Made by a program: the position numbers and the translations under genes. The notes below the pieces were generated by a model. It made no database searches and was not told the origin of the DNA. It saw nothing but the letters and a program-made list of their open reading frames with translations. A DNA stretch of 64,000 bases, taken from the NCBI GenBank assembly GCA_902779705.1, contig CACZCR010000002.1:62001-126000 (forward strand). Direction: 5' to 3'. This stretch comes from an uncultured Bacteroidales bacterium. Lineage in GTDB: Bacteria; Bacteroidota; Bacteroidia; Bacteroidales; Paludibacteraceae. Position 1 is the stretch's first letter. The number at the start of each line of letters is the position of its first letter. This document shows, piece after piece, positions 47,248 to 57,400 of the stretch.

Positions 47248-49053
47248 ATGACTACAATTGAAAAATTGGCTGCGTTGCGAGCGTTGATGCAACAGAATGG
47301 TGTGGACGCGTATATTGTTCCAGGAAACGACCCGCACGCTTCAGAGTATATGCCGTCGCACTGGTTTGAGGTGAGATGGTTGTCGGGCTTCAAGGGCGAA
47401 GCCGGCACGGTAGTTGTGACGATGGACAAGGCGTTGCTTTGGACCGATAGCCGCTATTATCTGCAGGCCGGTATTGAGTTAAAAGGTACGACCATAGAGT
47501 TGATGCGCGAATCGGATGTAGACTGCCCGAGCATCAAAGAGTGGTTGAAGGACCATGTCAAGGGTATGGTAGGCGTTAATGCTGAGATGTTCTCGGTGAA
47601 CGACTATTCAGACTTTGATTCGGAGTTGAAAAGTATTGACCTGATTGGTCCGCTGTGGACGGAGGATCGTCCGGCTATACCGCAAGACAAGCTCTATCCC
47701 TACTCTGCCGATTTTGCCGGTGAGAGCGTAGAGAGCAAGTTGGCAAGGATGCGCGAGTTGATTAGTGGAAAGTTGAACGTGGAAGGAGGAAAGTGGGCAT
47801 TGATTATAAGCGCGCTGGATGAGATAGCTTGGCTGTTGAATATCCGCGGTAATGATGTAGCGTTCAATCCGGTAGTGGTAAGTTTTGTGGTTCTGGAGAA
47901 CGACAAGTGCACGCTGTTTGTCGATGCCAACAAGGTGGATTCGCCTGCGCAGAACTATCTGGACTTCAACAATATCGACGTTCAACCTTACGAGGCAGTC
48001 TATGACTATATCCGCACCTTAGACGGTACGGTCTTCTACGACGGTGCACGCGTGAATGAGGCGTTGTATGAAGCCATCCCCGACCGTTGTGAGAAGAAGA
48101 ACGAGAAATCGGTTATACTGATTGACAAGGCCAAGAAGAACAGTCTGGAGATAGAGGGCGAGCGTATAGCTATGCGTCAAGACAGCGTAGCGCTGACGCG
48201 GTTCTTCAAGTGGCTGGAAGAAGAGGCATTTAAGGGACAAGGGGACAAAGGACAAAGTACCAAGCTGACGGAATGGGATCTGATGGAGAAACTGCATGAG
48301 TTCCGCGCCAAAGGAGAGAACTTTGTAGAAGAGTCGTTTGGCACGATAGCCGGCTATAAGGGTAACGGTGCTATAGTGCACTATGAGGCTACCCCGGACA
48401 AATGTGCGACCGTCTATCCCGAGGGCATGCTATTGTTGGACTCCGGCGGCCAGTATCTGGACGGCACGACCGACATCACCCGTACTGTATGGCTGGGCGG
48501 CGATATACCTGAGCAGGCCAAGAAAGACTATACCTATGTGCTCAAAGGGCACATCGCTTTGGCTCGTGCACGTTTCCCGCGTGGCACACGAGGCAACCAG
48601 CTGGACGCCTTGGCTAAGCAGTATATGTGGGAAGCAGGTATCACCTTTGGTCACGGAACAGGACACGGCGTAGGGCACTTTCTGTGTTGCCACGAAGGTC
48701 CGCAGAACGTACGTACGGACAACAACCCTACCAAGTTGGAGATCGGACATATAGTATCGGACGAGCCGGGCATCTACCGTACGGGCGAATGGGGCATTCG
48801 CACTGAGAACCTGATAGCAGTTATCCCAGCCGAGCGCAAAGAAGCTTGTACGACAGAAGACGAGTTCTATGAGTTTGAGACCTTGACGCTCTGCTTCTAT
48901 GATACAGCATTGATAGACATGAGTCTGATGACACAGGCTGAGATCGACTGGATCAACGCGTATCACCAGCGCGTCTATGACGAGACATCTCCGCTATTGA
49001 ACGAAAACGAAAAAGCATACTTACAGCGCAAATGCGCACCTATATCCCTATAA
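47248..49053 (+). CDS. Aminopeptidase P family (Xaa-Pro aminopeptidase, 601 aa)
   Basis: The enzyme removes N-terminal residues preceding proline. The C-terminal pita-bread domain has all five metal ligands: the two Asp residues in LLDSGGQYLDGTTDITRTVW, His in GHGTGHGVGHFLCCHEGP, and Glu in SDEPGIYRTGEWGIRTENL plus the later TEDEFYEFETLTL region. Two creatinase-like N-terminal domains precede it, as in the roughly 600-residue members. Two loops carry odd repeat-derived segments: KGQGDKGQSTK at 329-339 and ISGKLNVEGGK at 172-182. argS starts 5 bp after its stop. Confidence 0.94.
   Translation: MTTIEKLAALRALMQQNGVDAYIVPGNDPHASEYMPSHWFEVRWLSGFKGEAGTVVVTMDKALLWTDSRYYLQAGIELKGTTIELMRESDVDCPSIKEWLKDHVKGMVGVNAEMFSVNDYSDFDSELKSIDLIGPLWTEDRPAIPQDKLYPYSADFAGESVESKLARMRELISGKLNVEGGKWALIISALDEIAWLLNIRGNDVAFNPVVVSFVVLENDKCTLFVDANKVDSPAQNYLDFNNIDVQPYEAVYDYIRTLDGTVFYDGARVNEALYEAIPDRCEKKNEKSVILIDKAKKNSLEIEGERIAMRQDSVALTRFFKWLEEEAFKGQGDKGQSTKLTEWDLMEKLHEFRAKGENFVEESFGTIAGYKGNGAIVHYEATPDKCATVYPEGMLLLDSGGQYLDGTTDITRTVWLGGDIPEQAKKDYTYVLKGHIALARARFPRGTRGNQLDALAKQYMWEAGITFGHGTGHGVGHFLCCHEGPQNVRTDNNPTKLEIGHIVSDEPGIYRTGEWGIRTENLIAVIPAERKEACTTEDEFYEFETLTLCFYDTALIDMSLMTQAEIDWINAYHQRVYDETSPLLNENEKAYLQRKCAPISL
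48234..48264 (+). repeat. GGGACAA-word repeat inside the aminopeptidase P gene
   Basis: GGGACAAG, GGGACAAA, GGACAAA and GTACCAAG follow each other in frame. They encode an 11-residue low-complexity loop at a position where related proteins have a short linker. Confidence 0.65.
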
Positions 49054-49058
49054 CACAT

Positions 49059-50834
49059 ATGACACTGGAACAAATATTGACACCTCAAGTGGTAGCTGCC
49101 GTCAAGCAGTTGTACGGCATTGATGCTACCGAACAACAGGTACAATGGCAGAAGACTCGTGCTGAGTTTGAGGGTGATATCACGCTGGTGGTATTTCCCT
49201 TTGTGAAATTGGTCCGCAAAGCACCGCAAATGATTGCAGCGGAGATAGGCGAGCAGCTGGCTGCCGGCGAACTGGTAGAGAAATACAATGCGGTACAAGG
49301 TTTTCTGAACCTCAGTATTGCGCAGAGTTACTATATCGATCAGCTGCAAACGATTGCCGCTGACCAACACTATGGCGAGCAAGAGAAGCGCGACCAACTG
49401 ATGATGGTCGAGTACAGTTCGCCGAACACCAACAAGCCGCTACACCTTGGCCATGTACGCAACAACTTGCTGGGTTACTCGATTGCTAAGATCCAAGAGG
49501 CCAACGGTTGGAAGGTCGTGAAGACCAACATCGTGAACGACCGCGGTATACACATCTGCAAATCGATGTTAGCGTGGTTGAAGTTCGGCAACGGTGAGAC
49601 GCCTGAGACAAGCGGTAAGAAAGGCGACCATCTGATTGGTGACTACTATGTACGTTTTGACATAGAGTATAAGAAACAGATCGCCGAGCTGATGTCCGGC
49701 GGTATGGACGAAGAGACGGCTAAGAAAGAGGCCCCGTTGATGAAAGAGGCGCAAGCTATGTTGCGCCAATGGGAAGCCAATGATCCGGAGGTGCGTGCGT
49801 TGTGGTCTAAGATGAACGAGTGGGTGTATGCCGGTTTTGACGAGACCTACAAGCAGATGGGCGTTAGCTTCGACAAGATCTACTATGAATCGAACACCTA
49901 TCTGGAAGGCAAGTCGGAAGTAGAGAAAGGTCTGAAGAGCGGCCAGTTCTACCGTCGTGAGGATGGCTCTGTTTGGGCAGACCTGTCAAAAGACGGACTG
50001 GACGAGAAACTGTTGCTGCGTGCAGACGGCACGTCGGTATATATGACGCAGGATATAGGTACAGCCAAATTGCGTTTCCAAGACTACCCGATCGACAAGA
50101 TGGTCTATGTGGTAGGCAACGAGCAAGAGTACCACTTCAAAGTGTTGTCTATCCTACTCGACCGTCTGGGCTTCCCGTTCGGCAAGGAGTTGGTACATTT
50201 CAGTTATGGTATGGTAGAGCTGCCTAACGGCAAGATGAAGAGCCGCGAAGGCACGGTAGTGGATGCCGATGACCTGATGGCTAAGATGATTGACGATGCC
50301 AAGGAGATCTCGAAAGACAAAGTAAATACTTTGCAAGGCATTACGGAAGCTGAAGCCAACGAGATAGCTCGCAAGGTGGGCTTGGGCGCGCTGAAGTACT
50401 TTATTCTGAAAGTGGATCCGCGCAAGAACATGCTGTTCAATCCGGAGGAGTCGATTGACTTCAACGGCAACACTGCACCTTTTATACAATACACGTACGC
50501 GCGTATAAAGAGTGTGCTACGCAAGGCCGGAGAGCTTAGTGGTGAGCGTTTAGCGGTGAGCGAGCTGGAGGAGAAAGAGTTGGCGTTGATTCAGCGTCTG
50601 ATGGAGTATCCTAATATCGTGCGCCAGGCAGGAGATGAGTTCTCGCCGGCAGTGATTTGCAACTATGCGTACGCATTGGCGTGTGAGTTCAACTCGTTCT
50701 ATCACGACCATTCGATTCTCAACGAGCCGGACAAAGAGAAGCGTGCGCTTCGTCTGCTGTTGAGTCAAACGATAGCGCGCACTATTGAGAGCGCATTGGC
50801 ATTGCTCGGTATCGAGGTGCCGGATCGCATGTAA
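49059..50834 (+). CDS. argS: Arginyl-tRNA synthetase
   Basis: The enzyme charges tRNA-Arg. The class I motifs are HLGH in PNTNKPLHLGHVRNN and the KMSK-like MKSREGTVVDADDLM. The C-terminal anticodon-binding helices end in ALLGIEVPDRM, the usual ending. I choose the ATG at 49059 (MTLEQILTPQ), 591 residues, because the earlier in-frame ATG would overlap the preceding gene and adds nonconserved residues. The linker near residue 493-502 is encoded by a 13-bp tandem repeat (50536-50562). Confidence 0.96.
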   Translation: MTLEQILTPQVVAAVKQLYGIDATEQQVQWQKTRAEFEGDITLVVFPFVKLVRKAPQMIAAEIGEQLAAGELVEKYNAVQGFLNLSIAQSYYIDQLQTIAADQHYGEQEKRDQLMMVEYSSPNTNKPLHLGHVRNNLLGYSIAKIQEANGWKVVKTNIVNDRGIHICKSMLAWLKFGNGETPETSGKKGDHLIGDYYVRFDIEYKKQIAELMSGGMDEETAKKEAPLMKEAQAMLRQWEANDPEVRALWSKMNEWVYAGFDETYKQMGVSFDKIYYESNTYLEGKSEVEKGLKSGQFYRREDGSVWADLSKDGLDEKLLLRADGTSVYMTQDIGTAKLRFQDYPIDKMVYVVGNEQEYHFKVLSILLDRLGFPFGKELVHFSYGMVELPNGKMKSREGTVVDADDLMAKMIDDAKEISKDKVNTLQGITEAEANEIARKVGLGALKYFILKVDPRKNMLFNPEESIDFNGNTAPFIQYTYARIKSVLRKAGELSGERLAVSELEEKELALIQRLMEYPNIVRQAGDEFSPAVICNYAYALACEFNSFYHDHSILNEPDKEKRALRLLLSQTIARTIESALALLGIEVPDRM

Positions 50835-50851
50835 GAGCTAATCGATAGCGG

Positions 50852-51316
50852 CTAAGCATTGAGGTCGGTCGTCAAGAACTCTCGTAGTTCTTGGCGACTG
50901 ACTCCTTCTCGGGGGATGACCAAGATGGTATCATCGCCGGCTATAGTGCCGATCACGAGTCGTTGAGCACGGCTGTCGATATCATAGGCTACGGCGTTGG
51001 CAAAACCCGGTCGAGTCTTGACCACGGCAAACTGACCACACATCTCGACGCTGATAGTGGATATACGCGCCAGATCGGTATCGATGCCCAGTACACGTTT
51101 TTCCATCACCGGATTAGCCGGTATAACGTAGCGAACGGTACCGTCTGCAGCCATTTTCTTCTCAGCACGCAGATCACGCAGATCTCGGCTAAGCGTAGCT
51201 TGAGTAGCCTCATATCCCTGCATCTGCAGCGCACGCTGCAGGTCTTCCTGGTTGCCGATGACCTGCGCCTTGAGCAGGTTGCTTATCACGCGTAAGCGAT
51301 TTTGTTTATCGTTCAT
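50852..51316 (-). CDS. argR: Arginine repressor ArgR
   Basis: The start at 51316 (MNDKQNRLRVISNLLKAQ) gives 154 residues, the normal ArgR length; a longer frame from 51397 would overlap the short peptide gene. The N-terminal winged helix (GYEATQATLSRDLRDLRAEK) binds ARG boxes. The C-terminal oligomerisation and arginine-binding domain has IAGDDTILVI in place of the more common GTIAGDDT pattern. It regulates arginine metabolism. It is convergent with argS and lies 19 bp downstream of the short peptide gene, with no clear promoter of its own. Confidence 0.94.
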   Translation of the reverse strand: MNDKQNRLRVISNLLKAQVIGNQEDLQRALQMQGYEATQATLSRDLRDLRAEKKMAADGTVRYVIPANPVMEKRVLGIDTDLARISTISVEMCGQFAVVKTRPGFANAVAYDIDSRAQRLVIGTIAGDDTILVIPREGVSRQELREFLTTDLNA

Positions 51317-51335
51317 AATGATTGTTTTTGGTTGA

Positions 51336-51470
51336 TTAGAACACCTTATCACGACGAAGCGGGGCTTGACCTTGTGCCATAGTACCACTTCCTCCAAGTC
51401 CCCAATTCAGACATTCAGCCGTTTGAATAGACAATATTTCTGATATCGGTGTAGTATATTTCTTTTTCAT
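51336..51470 (-). CDS. Small peptide gene of the MKKxYxxPxxE type (44 aa)
   Basis: A 44-codon gene runs from the ATG at 51470, one base after the stop of the giant cargo gene, to a TAA at 51336-51338. The product starts MKKKYTTPISEILSIQ and has a Gly/Ser-rich centre (LNWGLGGSGTMAQGQ) and a basic end (PLRRDKVF). It shares length, N-terminal pattern and gene context with the peptide at 2767-2898, while the rest of the sequence differs. One-base spacing suggests translational coupling to the cargo gene. I know of no assigned function. The variable small-residue half and constant first ten residues are compatible with a leader-core peptide, which is inference. Confidence 0.65.
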   Translation of the reverse strand: MKKKYTTPISEILSIQTAECLNWGLGGSGTMAQGQAPLRRDKVF

Positions 51471-51471
51471 T

Positions 51472-54400
51472 TTAATTTACTCTTTTGCCTGTCGCATCAT
51501 AGATGTCGCCAGCAGATGTGATAATATAAATCTGATTGTTGATAATCACTTTTTGTCCTTTGACGCCATTAACCACTTCGTCTACGCCAGTAGCCACCTG
51601 CGGTGCGCTATACACCAAGCACAGTCCGTACTCTTCGGTGGTGCCTTTAGTCAGATCAAGCAGATAGCCGCTCTGCGAGAGGTTCCACATCACGCGTCCG
51701 TTCTTGGTTAAGAACAAGATGGCGTTCTCCGGAGCACGCTCTACAGCGAGGGTGTATGTACCAGCCTTAGGTGCATAGATCGATATCGGCGTCGAGGCGT
51801 TGTTGTTAACCAACGGCATCTCAATATCGCACAATTTCATACCGTACGCGTTGGCCCATACTTGTGCCACTTTCGAATCAGTAGGCGAAGCAAACTTAGC
51901 CAACTCACGACCTCTGGTATACTCATCGACAGCATCCTCAGAAGCGCTCACATAGAGTCGATCCTCCGGACGATCAGCATTCTGACCTGTCAACGTCAGC
52001 ATAAACTCGGAGTTTGAAGTCGATTCATAGCGTTGCGGAGCGCGCAAGGTATGAGATGCACCATTCTGCTCATAGACGATCTTTGAGTTGGCTACCGGAG
52101 CTTGAACCATATACGTCGAGCCTACCACGTAGGTATATTCATCTATATCTACCGGTATATAAGAATTGTTTTCGTGATTATAAACTTGTACGTGCTCAAT
52201 ATTAGTGGCACTCAAATCTACGTAGGCCAATGTTCCGTTACCCAGCGCATTCCATCCACGCACATCGCTCTCGACTGTAGAGTACTGCAATGCTTCATTC
52301 ATCTGGTTGTTGAATGCACCATTGTTCGTCATCTTGAAGCGATATACATTATCCACGTCGTCGATCGTCATCGTATAGCACTGACCCGGCTGCATAATAC
52401 CGCGGAACTTTTTCCAGCCATAACCGGTTTCTACGCGGCGACTCTCCGAGAAGTCCATAATGGCATAATTCACCTCATTCTTAATCGTGATCTCTTTCCC
52501 GTCAGAATTGCGGAAACGAGTTACACCATTCAATGCATCCACAGGGAACGGCACCGTGAAGGTATACCAACCCGGCGAACATTCGCCCGAAGGATCCAAT
52601 GCCAAGTCGAAATAGGCGTTACCATTGACATTGAGCGTTGCCGGATTATGTACCTGACCGGAGTTACCCAAGTTGTTGTTATCTCCCAACTTAGCCTCCA
52701 GCACAAAGTCATTCACCTTCACCTCTCCTTCGCCGAAGATCACCTTACCGCCATTCTCCACACGCAAGTTGCCATACTGATCACGATTCTCGCTATCGTC
52801 GTTACCAATCCTCAGCACACCGCCATCTTTGACCACGAGATTCACGTTCTCGGCTATAGTCAGCGAACCGACCGTAACCGATGTCTTGATCTCCACATAG
52901 TCGTTGACCAATACCGGATCCTCTGCGCCGGGGATCAAATTGCCGGCCCAGTTAGCCTGCTGGGTCCAAGTAGAATCATTATTATCGCCATTGAAGACGT
53001 ATCCACCCGTCACTTTTACCGATACAGGAATCTCGACAGCTTTATACCAATCGCTATTGTCCGGCACAAACAGAGCTGTTGCGGTCTGCGTTCCCGGACG
53101 AAGGATCGTACTCGGTTCTTTCCATTCCACATGACCGGTCACCTCAACGTTCGGAATACGATCATAGTCCATCATCGTTACCGATCCATGGAGATCTGAG
53201 TGCTCCAGCGTCTCGGGGAACTCAATACCATCGGCCGACAGCGTGTTGGTCTGAATTCTCGGCAGATAACGAAGTACCTCCAGCGGAATATTCTCACATA
53301 CTACCTCTGCGAAGAAGTTAGCGTTCTGCGGAACAAAGATCGCATTATGCGTTGCCGGACCGGGTTGATTGATGGTCGCCGTATTGGCATCCTCCCAAAC
53401 GAAACTACCTTGGATAGTATCTCCGTTCACAATTGCAACACCTCCGGTCAACGAAGCGTCAGAAAGCACATGGCCTACATACATCGTACCACCTACCGGG
53501 TTCTCCACGATCTCCGGCGTCCAATAGAGCACCGTGAAAGTTCGGCTCTCCGACACCGGCAGATAGGTCTCATTGCCGGCTTGCGTAGCCGTGATCGTTA
53601 CACTCTCTCCCGCCTTATGGAGAACCAATTTGTTCTGGTCGTTCACAGAAGCCACCTCATTATTCGACGAACTATAGGTAACCGTCAGACCGGAAGAAGC
53701 CGCTGCGTCAAACGTATAGTTGGCATTACCGTATATCTCCGTTGCGTCGAACGACCAATCAATTGTCTGCGTAGCCCTCGATACGTGAGGAGCTACCATA
53801 CAAGTAGCCGTGTTATACCAATCGGTATTCTCCGGAGTGAAGGTCACTTCATAAGCTACGTCACCTTCTGCTAATTCTGTCGAAGGATTCGTCCAAGCGA
53901 ATGATCCGGGTACAGAAGCCGTTCCGTTCTCCGTCCAAGTTGATGCTACCAAAGTAGCCGGCAGAGTTACATCGGAAGCCTTCGGATTCTTAGTGATCGT
54001 CGGCGTCACTTTAGATATATGGAACGTGTACGAAACAGTATCTGCATCATAATACTTATTATTTCCTTCACAGGTTGCAGCAACCGTCACATCACCATCC
54101 TTGATAATGGTCAATGCACCCGTTGCTGCACCTACCGAAGCCACATCGCTACCTGCCGTTACGGCATAACTGATCGTCAAACCGGCTGCCGAAGCGGAAG
54201 TGGTAGCATCGAAGGTGACATTATCCGTAGTCTTCAGATTAGTTGTCGCCGGATTCCAAGTGATCTGCTGATGGTTTCTATCTACATCTGCCGACAGATA
54301 AACATAGACCGTATCCGTCAAGTTATGAATAAGCAATGTATCCTTGTAGTTATCTACATCGTCGGACAAGAATTGTATAGTCACTGTCTTCTTTCCAGTA

Positions 54401-57400
54401 TCACCACATTCAGAACCTATCGTATCTTTTCCAACGATAGAGAACTTATCGCCATGTTTCAAGTCTATATCCAATACATCCGTGATATTGGAGTAGTTAA
54501 CCGTGAAGGTCTTTGTCTTAGCGACCCCAGGTTTTGCATCCTCTGTTGAGAAATAGATATTATGCGTTTTCTTGTTCTTCGTATTCTCCAATTCCAGATA
54601 ACGAGCTAAACGTGCGTTTACACCGGAGAAGTTATGATATCCGGTCGCTCCTATTGTTGTATAGAAAATCACCTTCTTCGTTTCACGGTTCAACGGCAAG
54701 CGATAATTGGTTGCACTATTCTTCGCTGTCTTAGCATTCCATATAGTATTTTCATTATTGTGCTCATCTACCTCTGCCAAATACAAATCTCCATCAGAAT
54801 ATTCAATAACAACGGTAATAGGTTCACGCCATGCATCAAAGAAGATAGAGTCTGCTTCTACACCATTAAGATCGTACGTTACAGAGTTAATCGTTCGGAT
54901 CGAACCTTCCTTATCATTGCCCCATACAAACATCTCGCAGTCGGTTGTCGGCTCACGAACAATCACGTCACGTACTACCGTAGCTTCGTACAGAGAATCC
55001 GTAATACCATCGATATGAGCCGTCAAAGTCGTATTTCCTTGTCCTACCACATGCAGCACATTACCCTCGAGCACTTGTACGACTTCGTCATCACCACTTG
55101 TAAACGTCACAGCACGATCTGTTATAGCCACTTCTTGCGCGGTTTCCGGATCATAGTAACTAACCGTTGCTACTAATCCGAAGTCCGCTGTGTTCTTATC
55201 GGATAGTTCCGGTTTATCTGTCCATTTTAGACGAGTAAAAGTCTGTGTCCAAGCAATATGTTGTACCGCCAAATTGGTTACAAGAACAGGAAGCGAAGAA
55301 CTATTAGAGTTATAAATCAAGCTCTCCGAACCATCGTAAGAAGCGGTAATAGTCACATTACCCTTCTTCAGCGGTTTCAGCACATTATCTTCTACATCAA
55401 CAATCGTCGAATCACTCGAAGTGTAAACCAAAGTCACCAACGAAGTAGCAGGATCGGTCACATTCTCACCACGCGACATCGGACTCAAATTCTCCTTCCA
55501 TGTAATAGCCGGGGTCACTTTATTCGTCGTACCCGTCAAAGGAATTCGTTTAAGTACTGTTGTTCCTTCCGAAATTACCAACGTCGCATTATGCGTACCG
55601 CCTGCTGTGTGAATATAACTTACCTCTACCGGCTCATTCAAAGCAAACGAATCCTTTTTCGAACTAATAGAACTCGGACTAACGGAATACTTACCGTCTC
55701 CGCCTTCGATACTCAAAGTCAACGGATTCAAGTTATACCAATCGAACGTAAAATTCTTTTTAGTCGCATTAGAGCCTGCGTCAGTACTTCCGAAATCTAA
55801 ACTCTCCACATTGTTATCAATCGAAAGTTCCGTACGCTCGGTAATCTTCAAGTTCTTTACATATCCCGCAAAGTTACCGGTATAGCAAATACGAACCTTA
55901 TTGGTGTTCGGTTTCAGATCACGACTGATATTTCCCGGATTAGCATTATCATTTTCTGTCCACAATGTATTTGCGCTCTCTCCTTCCGGATATTCTATCA
56001 TGTACCAGAAGCCGTTATTATTTCCACTTCCTGGATTAACAACCTTAGCAGTTGCCGCACCCGATGTTACACCAGTAGTAAACGAAATCGTCTTTGGAAT
56101 ACCCTCAAACTTCACATCTATATACTTATCGTTCCAGTTCCATGCGGGAGAAGATGTTATTCCTGTGCTGCTTCCACCCAAACGGATCGCATTATCGCTA
56201 CCACCAACCCATGACACATCTCCTTCCGTCTTTTTTCTAACAGCAAGATACGTCTCATTACTCTTCACCTCCACTTGAACGTGGTTCCTCAGTTTGAGTA
56301 CCTTAACGGTCTTGGTCGCTGTCTTTCCCTTATATTTATAGGTCGGTTTCTGAATAGCCGTAATAGTCACCGCATTATCAGCAGTCTCTGCTGTATGTAA
56401 TGTTGTGTTGTCATTCGTCACTGTTACAGCTGCCTTATTGGACGCATAGGTAATGGCTCCATCCGAAGTAGAACGAACAGGATTCACGAATGTTGTATTG
56501 AAGTTCAATGTATCCGGCAGACCGCTCCAATCAAACACCGGATCATATCGATTTACATTGATCGTACGCGTGATCGTGTCGCCGCTCCATTTATTCGAAT
56601 ATACTTGAGCGATGGTCAATACCGCCGAACCTGCACCCTTAGCAACCCACTTGCCGTCTTCCTTAGCAATCACATTGGTATTACTGGAAGAAACAACTAC
56701 CGGCACATTCGCATCACCTTTTGTCAATGTATAAAGCGAACTCTCCGCTACCGAGTCATCTACCATCCAAACGTCATTCTCCTTAAGACTCGTTGTCAAC
56801 TCGGTCTCATGCTTGCGTACATACAAGTGCAAATTACATTGATGTTGGAAAGTGATGCCATCTCCCGGTTCATTAAAGAAGAACGTCTCGTCTCCTGCAA
56901 CCGTTGCCGTCAAAACACCTGTCGCATTATTGTAGGTAAAGTGCGAAGGATTAGTCGGATACTGGAAACCGGAAGTAATCTTATCGAACGTAAACGTCGC
57001 TGTCTCGTCCACCTCCAGATTCAGATTCGTCGTCTTTGTCTTATCCAGCAACACACCATTCAGATAGAACTCCGGAGTCCGCTTTACCTCCAGATGATAA
57101 GTGGTGTCAGCCGTCACCGAGTTATAATAGTACGTTGCCTTGGTCGTCACATAGAGCTTCTCATCCTGCTCAGTGCTGTAATCCGTGCTCACCATGATCT
57201 GCTTAGCGTTACTCAGATTCAAGCTAAACCACGACGGATTATCAAACGAATAATCAAAATCTACCTGCTCTAACGGTATATCCACCCCATTATACAGCAC
57301 CCTCGCCATATTACTCAGCGTATTTCCCGAATAGATATGATCCGGCTTTGTAAACACCACCGTCGGCGTACGCTTACCTACCGTTACCGTAAATTCCGCC

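Noticed and set aside
52102..55800. Several long plus-strand frames opposite the 2335-residue cargo gene
   Set aside because: Low-complexity translations rich in Arg, Tyr, Cys and Ile, no promoters, and a convincing gene with signal peptide and sorting domain on the minus strand.
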